Positions 1-5,852 of a DNA stretch of 5,852 bases are shown here, one piece after another; within the stretch, counting starts at the first letter, position 1; each line of letters begins with the position of its first letter. Below the pieces are notes generated by a model. The model worked only from the letters and a program-made list of their open reading frames with translations, did no database searches and had not been told where the DNA came from. Made by a program: the position numbers and the translations under genes. The DNA is from Akkermansia sp. (GTDB lineage: Bacteria; Verrucomicrobiota; Verrucomicrobiia; Verrucomicrobiales; Akkermansiaceae): the NCBI GenBank assembly GCA_020047775.1, contig JAIFNK010000244.1:1-5852 (forward strand), given 5' to 3'.

Positions 1-814
1 CGATACCGACGATAAAGGCCGCCATGCCCACGCCATCATGGGCCCGTTCGAAAGCGGGTTCCCCCTGGGTGAACCGGATCTGCGCCAGCACACAGGCCCG
101 CACCACATTCGTCACCCACGCCGTCCCCAAAGCGGTCGCCACCATCAGCACCCTCGCTCTCGCGCCCAGGACCAGCCACTCGCCGAAACACAGCGACGCC
201 ATCAGAAAACTCTGTGACGAGCGGATCCCGCTGCATCCTTCCGACACCTCGACCACCTGGCCCATGAGTTCGAGTTGGTTGCCAAGCACCGTCACCGGGC
301 TGCCGGTCATGCGGAAGATCCAACTGCTCGCGTCCAGCACCCCGTGGGTCAATCCGTCCACTAACGGAGTCTCGATGGCGGTCGGCAGCCGGACTGCGGT
401 CAATGCGAAGAGCAGCACGGGTATCATGCTGGTCATGGCCGGTTTTCCCGCCATTCTCCACACGACTGCCAGCGTGATGCCGCAGGCGATGCCGCTCTGC
501 ACCCATAGCGGACCCGGCCACCCTTGATCAACGTGCAGCAATGTCCTCGTCAAGGTCAGCGCCGCGGTCAGCAGCAATATCCCGGCTGCGATCAACCACC
601 CCGGGAGCCTGGCGCGCGGCACCGTCTCCCAGCCGCGCCATTTTCGATAGAAGAACCAAATGGCCAGCGGTGGGACATACCACCCATAATCATAGTAGAG
701 CGCATGAATCCAGCCGTAGCTCGCGCCATAAAACACCTGCGCCCAAAGTGCTGAAATCAACACAATCCATGGGATCCAGCTTTGGGATTGCGAACGGCGT
801 TCTGGTTGGGTCAT
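1..814 (-). CDS. Exosortase/archaeosortase family membrane transpeptidase (3' end beyond window)
   Basis: This is a polytopic inner-membrane protein of the exosortase family, the proposed cysteine transpeptidases that recognise C-terminal PEP-CTERM-like sorting signals on exported proteins. The frame starts at ATG 814-812 and stays open for 271 codons to the left edge, so the C-terminus is missing. Several hydrophobic segments are visible, roughly at residues 13-31, 47-56, 73-91, 103-119, 128-142, 200-215, 222-246 and 262 onward. The three family signatures occur in order: EGCSGIRS at 192-199 with nucleophile Cys194, NVVR at 236-239 with Arg239, and HDGVGMAAF at 259-267 with His259. The segment before the Cys (GNQLELMGQVVEV, about 179-191) also matches the family pattern. 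The start is chosen because the N-terminus (MTQPERRSQSQ) is a short polar tail just before the first membrane segment; no good Shine-Dalgarno sequence is present. It lies 95 bases after a lipoprotein gene on the same strand. The family call is firm; the subfamily and substrates cannot be told. Confidence 0.9.
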   Translation of the reverse strand, partial: MTQPERRSQSQSWIPWIVLISALWAQVFYGASYGWIHALYYDYGWYVPPLAIWFFYRKWRGWETVPRARLPGWLIAAGILLLTAALTLTRTLLHVDQGWPGPLWVQSGIACGITLAVVWRMAGKPAMTSMIPVLLFALTAVRLPTAIETPLVDGLTHGVLDASSWIFRMTGSPVTVLGNQLELMGQVVEVSEGCSGIRSSQSFLMASLCFGEWLVLGARARVLMVATALGTAWVTNVVRACVLAQIRFTQGEPAFERAHDGVGMAAFIVGI

Positions 815-828
815 CTCTTGGAGAGACA

Positions 829-889
829 GATTCCATGGCCGCCCGCCCGGATCAAACGTGCAAAAGTGTCGGCTTTGTCACATGGAATC
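829..889. repeat. 9-base perfect inverted repeat before the exosortase gene
   Basis: GATTCCATG (829-837) and CATGGAATC (881-889) are exact reverse complements separated by 43 bases, all within the 95-base gap upstream of the exosortase start. It could fold in the mRNA leader or be a binding site with widely spaced halves. No T-run follows, so it is not a typical terminator. No other regulatory site was recognised in this gap. Confidence 0.3.
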
Positions 890-909
890 GAATCCTCCCG
901 CCCGCTTTC

Positions 910-1545
910 TCAGGATTTCGTCACAAAGTCCGCGAGCTTGAGCTTGCCCAGCCAACGCCGGAGCATGCGGGTGGAGGCCGCGCCTCCAAGTGTGGGCTCG
1001 GTGTTGCTTTTATACCACATGGCCCCGGCGATGGCTTCGGGGTGGTTGGGATCGCCGATCACCACGGGAAATCCGCTCCACCCGCCGATCGAGCGTCCCG
1101 GCGAGACCCTCACCCAGGAGTTGACGGCTTCCGCCTGACGGATGCGGACGGGGATCCAGCCACCTTCACCGGTAAACAGGCGGGCCTCGGCCTCGGTGCC
1201 CTCCCACAGCTCGAAAAGCGGACCTTGGTAGCCGGAAACCACCAGAAACGAGCCGTCGTGTTTTGATGCCTCCGGCATCGATCCCGCGCGGATGATGCCG
1301 ACAATGTGATACTTCGGATCTGGATCGCCCGGCGCGTAGAGCCAATCGCAGGCCGGGCTGGCGTGGTCGCTGGTGAGCCAGGCGGTGAGGTCGCCCTGGC
1401 GGGCGACCGGATAGTGGCGCAGAGGCCGGCTGCGGGTATCGTCCGGGGGGTGGGAGAGAAAGTATGAGGGCTTGGTGTGACTGCCACAGGCGGCCAATAA
1501 CAAGCCGGTGATGATACCAATCGTCAATTTGATAAGATGGGACAT
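910..1545 (-). CDS. Predicted lipoprotein with a serine-peptidase-like motif
   Basis: I do not recognise a named family. From ATG 1545-1543 the product is 211 aa. It begins with a lipoprotein signal peptide: Lys6, a hydrophobic core at 7-19, and the lipobox LLAAC ending at Cys20, so it should be lipid-anchored in the cell envelope. The mature part is mixed and water-soluble, with no further membrane segment. At 153-162 it reads IGGWSGFPVV, followed by a strand-like AGAMWY (173-178) and a C-terminal TRMLRRW (192-198). This order resembles the end of SpoIVB/S55 and trypsin-like peptidases (GxSGxPV, then a GA strand, then a helix). Ser157 would be the nucleophile, but no catalytic His can be assigned with confidence. 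A TTG nine bases upstream (1554-1552) is an alternative start. No Shine-Dalgarno sequence is visible for either. The gene sits between phoU and the exosortase on the same strand, which hints at a role in the envelope or in exosortase-dependent surface assembly. Confidence 0.75.
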   Translation of the reverse strand: MSHLIKLTIGIITGLLLAACGSHTKPSYFLSHPPDDTRSRPLRHYPVARQGDLTAWLTSDHASPACDWLYAPGDPDPKYHIVGIIRAGSMPEASKHDGSFLVVSGYQGPLFELWEGTEAEARLFTGEGGWIPVRIRQAEAVNSWVRVSPGRSIGGWSGFPVVIGDPNHPEAIAGAMWYKSNTEPTLGGAASTRMLRRWLGKLKLADFVTKS

Positions 1546-1552
1546 TGGCGGC

Positions 1553-1580
1553 AATCTATTCAGATGCGTTGGCTTGGCAA
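1553..1580 (-). promoter_or_regulatory. Weak candidate promoter of the lipoprotein gene
   Basis: On the minus strand TTGCCA (1580-1575) is followed after 16 bases by TAGATT (1558-1553), five of six and four of six matches to the sigma-70 boxes. Only seven bases separate the -10 box from the ATG at 1545. Transcription would therefore begin at or next to the start codon, giving a leaderless or nearly leaderless mRNA, which fits the absence of a Shine-Dalgarno sequence. The match could be chance. Confidence 0.2.
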
Positions 1581-1613
1581 GCGAATGCCGGGATTCCGGG
1601 CGCGGCTTTCCTG

Positions 1614-2330
1614 TCAGCCATCCGCGGGGCTGTCGTCGTCCGGAGTGAATTCCGCGCGGTTGCGGCTTTGGAGGCGCATGCTTTGGGCCTTGCCGAGGAA
1701 AACGGCGTCCTCGCCCATGTTCACGGCGAGATCGCCGATGCGTTCAATGGAGCGGGCGATGAAGATGAGATGAAGCAGGATTTCCGTGCGGCCGCTGGAA
1801 TCCTCGAGGCGCGCGCTCAGGGAGGCGATCATCTGTTTGTGAAGCTGGTCTAACTCCTTGTCGCGCGCCTTGAGGCCTTCTCCGAGCCCGGCGTTGGAAT
1901 CGGTATAGGCCATGATGGCGTCCCGGAGGAGCTTGTCGGCGAGTGAATAAAGCGGCTCGGTTAGTGAGGTTTCGTCGAAGTGGGACGCCCGGCAGATTTT
2001 TTTAGCCCTCTTGGCGATGCTCACGGCATGGTCGGAGATTCGCTCGAGGTTGTGAGCCATCTTCATGGAGGTGATGACCAGCCTCAGGTCCGAGGCGACG
2101 GGATGGAACCTGACGAGGATGTTCATGCCGCTTTGGTCGATCCGGCGCTCGAAGTCGTCGACATCCGAATCGTCGGCGATGACAGCGCGGGCGAGGTCGA
2201 TGTCGCGCTCGAGCAGGGACCTGATGGCGCGCTCCAGGTTTTGTCTGGCCATGCCGGCCATCGTCAGGACGTCGGTCTTCAGGGCACCCATCACCTTGTC
2301 GAATTCGCTGAAGATATGTTGCTGGTTCAT
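1614..2330 (-). CDS. phoU: PhoU-type phosphate-signalling regulator
   Basis: A 238-aa cytoplasmic, all-helical protein of the PhoU family. In the known system PhoU links the Pst phosphate transporter to the PhoR sensor and keeps the Pho regulon off when phosphate is plentiful. The two repeated three-helix units are visible: the first holds TMAGMARQNLERAI (23-36) and ASDLRLVITSMKMAHNLERI (79-98), and the second ends with SIERIGDLAVNMGED (194-208). The metal-site pattern ExxxD occurs in both repeats (Glu96-Asp100 and Glu196-Asp200). The second continues to Asn204 as in the family; the first has Ser104 at the matching place. Length is normal. ATG 2330-2328 is chosen because MNQQHIFSEFDKVM aligns with the usual N-terminus. 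The in-frame ATG at 2375 would add 15 unlike residues and lies inside the likely promoter. No pst, phoB or phoR gene is in the window; it follows the kdp genes with its own likely promoter. Confidence 0.93.
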   Translation of the reverse strand: MNQQHIFSEFDKVMGALKTDVLTMAGMARQNLERAIRSLLERDIDLARAVIADDSDVDDFERRIDQSGMNILVRFHPVASDLRLVITSMKMAHNLERISDHAVSIAKRAKKICRASHFDETSLTEPLYSLADKLLRDAIMAYTDSNAGLGEGLKARDKELDQLHKQMIASLSARLEDSSGRTEILLHLIFIARSIERIGDLAVNMGEDAVFLGKAQSMRLQSRNRAEFTPDDDSPADG

Positions 2331-2552
2331 CAGTGGAAATAAATAAGTACCCGAAATGATGCGGATGTGGCTCATGAAATGTCAACATCGCTGCATTCTG
2401 GCAAGCGGATTGCCAACAAGGCCGGAGAATATCCGCTGCCGGGAGGCGATGATTCCCGCGGGGAACGATCAGACCGACACGATGTTGATGCTCGCCCGGA
2501 TCGCGAGCGGGTGAATGACGGGCAAGTGATCAACCGCCGCTCTCCGGATCAG
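2331..2552. other. Gap between truncated kdpE and phoU
   Basis: This 222-base stretch holds no gene I can support. In the three minus-strand frames I find no trace of the winged-helix domain that should end kdpE. An open plus-strand frame (2367-2615) runs across it and into kdpE antisense, but its product looks like nothing known and is rich in charged residues, as expected of a shadow. The phoU promoter candidate lies at its left end. A perfect 7-base inverted repeat (AGCGGAT at 2404-2410, ATCCGCT at 2431-2437) is present without a following T-run. Confidence 0.5.
2356..2385 (-). promoter_or_regulatory. Candidate sigma-70-type promoter of phoU
   Basis: On the minus strand a perfect -35 box TTGACA (2385-2380) is followed, after 18 bases, by CATCAT (2361-2356), which keeps four of six -10 positions including the important second A and last T. 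Transcription would begin near 2349, leaving a leader of about 20 bases before the ATG at 2330. This supports the shorter phoU start and suggests phoU can be expressed apart from kdp. No Pho-box-like direct repeat was recognised. Confidence 0.4.
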
Positions 2553-3011
2553 CTACCCGCTGGACCAGCCCAGTGGGGAAAATTTCCGGAATGCGTCGCT
2601 ACCGCCTTGGCGTGACGGCATGAAGAGCACGACAGTTTGATCTTCCGCCGGAGTGACGCGGCGTAAAAGAGCGCGTAAACGGGCGAGGAGTTCGGGGGCG
2701 TCGAATGGCTTAGTTAGGTAATCATCGGCACCCACGTCCAAGGCTTTGACCTTGTCAGCTGGGTCAGGGCGGGCAGAGAGGATGAGCACGGGTACGCTGG
2801 ACCATTCGCGGAGACGACGCAGGACTTCTAGGCCATCCAAGTCAGGCAGTCCGAGGTCTAAAATGAGAAGATCCGGCTTTTCCAAGGCCAGAGCGTGGAC
2901 TCCGTGAGAGCCATCGTCCGCGGAAATCATCGTGTGCCCGGCACCTTCCAGGAGGACCTGGAGCATGCGGCGGATGGAAAGTTCATCATCGATGACCAGG
3001 ATGCGGCTCAC
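2553..3011 (-). CDS. kdpE: Truncated KdpE response regulator (receiver domain only)
   Basis: In the known system KdpE is phosphorylated by KdpD and activates transcription of the Kdp potassium pump. Here the receiver domain is complete: the acidic pair Asp8-Asp9, phospho-acceptor Asp52 in LLILDLGLPDLDG (48-60), Ser79 and Lys101 of the LTKPF motif (99-103). After the receiver (to about residue 120) only a 32-residue tail follows before TAG at 2555-2553, giving 152 aa against about 225-230 for the family. The OmpR-type winged-helix DNA-binding domain is absent. The tail (from about Phe130, FMPSRQGGSDAFRKF) is unlike KdpE linkers. Reading on in the other two minus-strand frames shows no winged-helix sequence, so this looks like a deletion or replacement and not a simple frameshift. 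The start is GTG 3011-3009, which overlaps the kdpD stop by four bases and implies translational coupling. It may still receive phosphate from KdpD but should not bind DNA by itself; it could equally be a decaying gene. Confidence 0.85.
   Translation of the reverse strand: MSRILVIDDELSIRRMLQVLLEGAGHTMISADDGSHGVHALALEKPDLLILDLGLPDLDGLEVLRRLREWSSVPVLILSARPDPADKVKALDVGADDYLTKPFDAPELLARLRALLRRVTPAEDQTVVLFMPSRQGGSDAFRKFSPLGWSSG
2556..2577 (-). repeat. Hairpin at the 3' end of kdpE
   Basis: Arms 2556-2563 and 2570-2577 pair over 8 bases (one G-U) around a 6-base loop, just before the kdpE stop codon. On the minus strand no T-run follows, so it is at best a weak terminator or an RNA-stabilising stem; on the plus strand it is followed by AAAA. 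It may also be part of a dispersed repeat that forms the new kdpE tail. Confidence 0.3.
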
Positions 3012-5614
3012 AGGGTAATGGGTATCTGGTGGGCGGTGCGCACGGGGATTTTCAGAATGAACTCCGCGCCTCCGCCCGGAGTATTGCGTGCTTCGCTGGT
3101 TCCGCCAAGCCCGCGGATAAGGCCACGGACAATTGAAAGCCCCAGCCCGAGTCCGCCCGGACGGCTTGCCTCGCCACGGTGGAAGCGGTCGAACACACGT
3201 GCCGGGTCTTCGAGTCCGGGCCCTTCGTCGCGGACGTGGATTTCCAGCTGCAAGTCATGGTTGATGAAGGCGCTGAGATGGATCGGCGTGCCAGTTGGCG
3301 TGTGATGACCGGCGTTGGTCAGCAGATTCTCGATAGCGGCGAGCAGCAGGTCCGCATCGAGCCAGACCAGCGGCGGAGTCCCGTTCGTGATTGCAACATC
3401 AAGAGGATGTCCGGCAGTCGCATCTTCTGCCTGATGGGTAGATTGCTCAAGGATTTCCAAAAGATCACACCACTCCAGCTTTGGTTGGATGGCTCCGGAT
3501 TCGATGCGGGTGGACTCGACGAGCTGGTCAACCACTCTGCGCAAGCGCTTCTGTGCTCCGCGCATTTCCGGGATCAGACTTGCGGATGGCACACCGCTTT
3601 CCAGTGCGTCCATCGCGGAACCCAGCACGGAAACAGGAGTGCGCAGCTCGTGGGATACATGGTCCAGCAGGGATCTCCGGAGCTGATCGCCGCGTTCGAG
3701 GAATTCGGCCCGGTGGATGGCATGGAGCAGGTGGTTCCGTTCCAGGCCAAGCCCGAGCTGTGCGGCGATGGCGGCCAATAAATCACGCTCGGACAGCGGC
3801 AGCGGATCTTTTCCGGGATCGATGGACAGCACGCCCATGACGAAGGATCGACCTTGTAGTGGAAGGTGCAGCGCTTTGGCTTCCGGCAATGTGCCGGTGC
3901 CTCGGCCTGCGGGCTGTTTTTTCTCGAAGGACCAGAGTGCGACACCCCGCTCCTTGGCGTCCAGAGGCAAGGTGCCGGAGGGATGTGGTGGTTTGAGTTC
4001 GTGGTTGGAATCGTCGCGGAGTTGGAGGGCGCAGGGCAGGTTGAACAACGAACCGACGGCGCGCAGGCAACTACCGACCGCTTCGTCGGTGTCGGCGGCC
4101 CCAGTGAGGATGGTGTTGATTTCCAAAAGACGCGTCGTGTGCATCTGTTGGCGGGCTACGGCCAGTCCGCGGCGGTGTAGACGGTTGGACAGCCAACCCA
4201 TCGAAAGCGAAGCGACGAGCAACGCGACGAACATGGTGATGTCAGTGGAAGAGCGAATGCTGATCGAAAAGCGCGGCTCGGTGAAAAGGAAATTCCAGGC
4301 AAGCCCGGTAAAGACAGCGAGGACAAAGGTGCCCGCAGGAGTGAGAAAAAGAGATCCGACAATCACCCCGCAAAGCATCAGCATCGCGAGATCCTGAGCA
4401 GTGAGCAGACCGAAAAGCGGATAACTGAAAAGCGAGAGTCCTAACGCTATCGCGGCTGCTCTCACGAGGTTGGAAAAAACCGCTGACCGATCCGGTGATC
4501 GTGGTTGGTGCTTTGAATGCGCGTCCGGTCCATTAGAGGGAAGTCCGGGCTCCATGGCCACCACGTCGATGTCCCCGCTGCGCTGAAGCAGGCGCAGTGC
4601 GGGTGGGCGCAGGAAAAAATCCCGCCAGCCGTGCTGCGGGGACTTGCCGATGATGATCTGGGTGACGCCTCGTTCGCGGGCGGCCGAGAGGAGGCCCTCG
4701 ACGAGACTCGACGCTTCGACCGTCGCGGTTTCCGCACCAAGTTGGCGGGCAAGCGACAGGTTTTCAGTGAGGCGGTTCTGGTCGTCCGGGGCTAAAATTT
4801 CATCCGTGGTCACCGCGACGGCCGACCATGGTGCGTCGAGCGCCCCCGCCATCGCCCGGGCTCTCCGGATGAGCGATATGGAAAACGGACTGGGACCGAC
4901 GGCAACTAACAGACGCTCGCTGGTCCGCCACGTGGAGCGGCTGCGGTGCTGGACTTGGAATTCGCGCAGATCCACTCCGACACGCTCGGCGGTATAGCGC
5001 AGTGCGAGCTGGCGGAGAGCAGTGAGATGGCTTTCCTTGAAAAAATTGAGGGAAGCGGCAGCAGCCCGCTCGCCGAGATAGACTTTTCCTTCCTCCAAGC
5101 GGCGCTGAAGGTCACGCGGTGTGAGATCGACGAGTTCGATTTCATCGGCCCGGTCGAGAAAACTGTCAGGGACGGTTTCGCGCACGGGAGCTTTGGTGAT
5201 GGCGCTGACGACGTCCGAGCGGCTTTCAAGATGCTGGATGTTGACGGTGGTGTGAACGTCGATTCCGGAGTCGAGCAGTTCGGCGACGTCCTGCCAGCGC
5301 TTGGGGTGGCGCGAGCCGGGCGCGTTGGTGTGGGCGAGTTCGTCCACAAGCGCGACTTTGGGGTGCCGGGCGATCAATGCGTCGATGTCGAATTCCGCGA
5401 GTTCGGTGTCGCGGTGTTTCATTTTCTTCTGCGGGAGTATCTCAAGTCCCTCCAGTAAAGCCTCGGTTTCCCGGCGGCCATGGGTTTCAATCACACCGGC
5501 CACGACATCGACACCCTGCCGCCGGAGTTCACCCGCTGCCTGGAGCATGGCATAGGTCTTGCCCACGCCCGGGCACATGCCGAGGAAGACTTTGAGTTTG
5601 CCGGAATCAGGCAT
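3008..5614 (-). CDS. kdpD: Sensor histidine kinase KdpD (osmosensitive K+ channel kinase)
   Basis: A membrane-bound sensor kinase/phosphatase of the potassium-responsive KdpDE system, 868 aa and full length for the family (E. coli about 894). Domains in order: the N-terminal KdpD domain with Walker A GMCPGVGKT (12-20), a Walker-B-like VALVDELAH (87-95) and the conserved NAPGSRHPKRWQD (97-109); a universal-stress-protein-like domain (about 233-355); four membrane segments (about 383-475) followed by the basic stretch NRLHRRGLAVARQQ (477-490); a GAF-like domain (about 495-625); and the kinase core. The kinase core has H-box SHELRTP with phospho-acceptor His655, N-box ENLLTNAGHHTP (762-773, Asn767), G1 DEGPG (796-800), F-box VFDRFHRG (807-814) and G2 GGLGLGLSIVRG (820-831). 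All catalytic residues I can check are intact. ATG 5614-5612 places the P-loop at residue 12, a short but workable N-terminus; no Shine-Dalgarno sequence is evident. It starts 12 bases after kdpC and overlaps kdpE by four bases, so it belongs to the kdp operon. Confidence 0.97.
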   Translation of the reverse strand: MPDSGKLKVFLGMCPGVGKTYAMLQAAGELRRQGVDVVAGVIETHGRRETEALLEGLEILPQKKMKHRDTELAEFDIDALIARHPKVALVDELAHTNAPGSRHPKRWQDVAELLDSGIDVHTTVNIQHLESRSDVVSAITKAPVRETVPDSFLDRADEIELVDLTPRDLQRRLEEGKVYLGERAAAASLNFFKESHLTALRQLALRYTAERVGVDLREFQVQHRSRSTWRTSERLLVAVGPSPFSISLIRRARAMAGALDAPWSAVAVTTDEILAPDDQNRLTENLSLARQLGAETATVEASSLVEGLLSAARERGVTQIIIGKSPQHGWRDFFLRPPALRLLQRSGDIDVVAMEPGLPSNGPDAHSKHQPRSPDRSAVFSNLVRAAAIALGLSLFSYPLFGLLTAQDLAMLMLCGVIVGSLFLTPAGTFVLAVFTGLAWNFLFTEPRFSISIRSSTDITMFVALLVASLSMGWLSNRLHRRGLAVARQQMHTTRLLEINTILTGAADTDEAVGSCLRAVGSLFNLPCALQLRDDSNHELKPPHPSGTLPLDAKERGVALWSFEKKQPAGRGTGTLPEAKALHLPLQGRSFVMGVLSIDPGKDPLPLSERDLLAAIAAQLGLGLERNHLLHAIHRAEFLERGDQLRRSLLDHVSHELRTPVSVLGSAMDALESGVPSASLIPEMRGAQKRLRRVVDQLVESTRIESGAIQPKLEWCDLLEILEQSTHQAEDATAGHPLDVAITNGTPPLVWLDADLLLAAIENLLTNAGHHTPTGTPIHLSAFINHDLQLEIHVRDEGPGLEDPARVFDRFHRGEASRPGGLGLGLSIVRGLIRGLGGTSEARNTPGGGAEFILKIPVRTAHQIPITL

Positions 5615-5626
5615 TGCGAAGGGAAT

Positions 5627-5852
5627 TTATCGTGAAATCCGGTCGAGGGCGAGGTTGAGTTCCAGGACATTGACGAGCGGCGGACCGCCGAATTTGCCCA
5701 TGAGAGGACGCTTGGCTTCATCGATGGCCTTCAGGACGATGGCGGGATCCATCCCGCGGGCTTTGGCTACGCGGTCGGCTTGGTATCGGGCGGCGGCCTC
5801 GGTGATGTCGGGATCGAGGCCGGAACCGGAGGTGGTGACGAGGTCGGCGGGG
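5627..5852 (-). CDS. kdpC: KdpC, assembly subunit of the Kdp K+-ATPase (C-terminal part)
   Basis: The right window edge cuts this gene; the last 74 codons are present and end at TAA 5629-5627. KdpC is the single-span periplasm-facing subunit that binds KdpA and stabilises the KdpFABC high-affinity potassium pump. The visible part is its conserved C-terminal domain: [13 protein letters not shown] (5-17), the [12 protein letters not shown] helix (22-33), and the closing [16 protein letters not shown] (55-70), close to the E. coli C-terminus, which reads QPVVNIVELNLALD. The N-terminal membrane helix lies outside the window. The 12-base gap to kdpD implies one operon, with kdpB and kdpA expected further to the right. 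Confidence 0.96.
   Translation of the reverse strand, partial: PADLVTTSGSGLDPDITEAAARYQADRVAKARGMDPAIVLKAIDEAKRPLMGKFGGPPLVNVLELNLALDRISR

Noticed and set aside
24..527. Long open frames on both strands (plus 24-527, minus 36-521) at the left edge
   Set aside because: They are shadows of the exosortase gene, whose frame alone gives membrane segments and the catalytic motifs.
541..1266. 241-codon plus-strand open frame
   Set aside because: It runs antisense through the exosortase start and the lipoprotein gene; its product is low-complexity, Arg/Pro/Ser-rich and has no recognisable domain.
1389..1408. Perfect 8-base hairpin with 4-base loop (GGTCGCCC/GGGCGACC)
   Set aside because: It lies inside the lipoprotein coding sequence and is GC-rich; no T-run follows, and coding constraint or chance explains it.
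2331..2375. Longer phoU start at ATG 2375
   Set aside because: It adds 15 residues not typical of PhoU and lies within the promoter spacer; ATG 2330 fits the family start.
2331..2600. A frameshift hiding the KdpE winged helix
   Set aside because: No winged-helix-like sequence or GxGYRF-type ending was found in any minus-strand frame, and the 222-base gap is too short for the roughly 100-residue domain.
2367..2615. 82-codon plus-strand open frame over the kdpE-phoU gap
   Set aside because: It overlaps the 3' end of kdpE antisense and resembles no protein; better explained as part of the gap or a repeat.
4801..4890. c-di-AMP-binding motif in the KdpD stress-protein domain
   Set aside because: SIS at 245-247 is followed 20 residues later by VTTDE, where the c-di-AMP-binding motif of Gram-positive KdpD has FTAxY; only one residue agrees, so binding is not claimed.
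1..5852. CRISPR arrays, tRNA or rRNA genes, transposase genes
   Set aside because: No regularly spaced repeats, no tRNA-like cloverleaf, no rRNA sequence and no transposase domain were recognised.

Overview
The window carries genes only on the minus strand. Read in the direction of transcription (right to left) it holds the 3' end of kdpC, kdpD, a shortened kdpE, phoU, a small lipoprotein gene and an exosortase gene that runs off the left edge. GC content is high. Several starts lack a clear Shine-Dalgarno sequence. High GC, weak ribosome-binding sites, an exosortase and a kdpCDE cluster together suggest an environmental Gram-negative bacterium, possibly of the Verrucomicrobiota/PVC group. 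That taxon is an inference from style and gene content; no marker gene is present.

Right part (2553-5852): the end of a potassium-transport operon. KdpC is the assembly subunit of the Kdp K+-ATPase, and kdpA and kdpB are expected just beyond the right edge. It is followed after 12 bases by the full-length sensor kinase KdpD (868 aa). kdpD overlaps kdpE by four bases (GTGA). KdpE has an intact receiver domain but stops at 152 aa. The winged-helix DNA-binding domain is missing and is not visible in any frame downstream. The usual link from KdpD through KdpE to the kdp promoter therefore appears broken or rewired here.

Middle (1614-2552): a 222-base gap that is probably what remains after the loss of the kdpE output domain, possibly filled by a dispersed repeat. 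At its downstream end is a plausible sigma-70-type promoter, then phoU (238 aa), a phosphate-signalling regulator found here without pst or phoBR genes.

Left part (1-1545): a predicted lipoprotein of about 211 aa, whose C-terminal part resembles the serine motif of SpoIVB/S55-type or trypsin-like peptidases. After it comes a membrane protein with the full exosortase signature (Cys194, Arg239, His259), open at the window edge. The exosortase is the main gene of the left 814 bases; the apparent reading frames on the plus strand there are its shadows. Exosortases cut and anchor or export PEP-CTERM-type surface proteins, usually linked to exopolysaccharide or biofilm. The lipoprotein and exosortase are co-directional and may be transcribed together.
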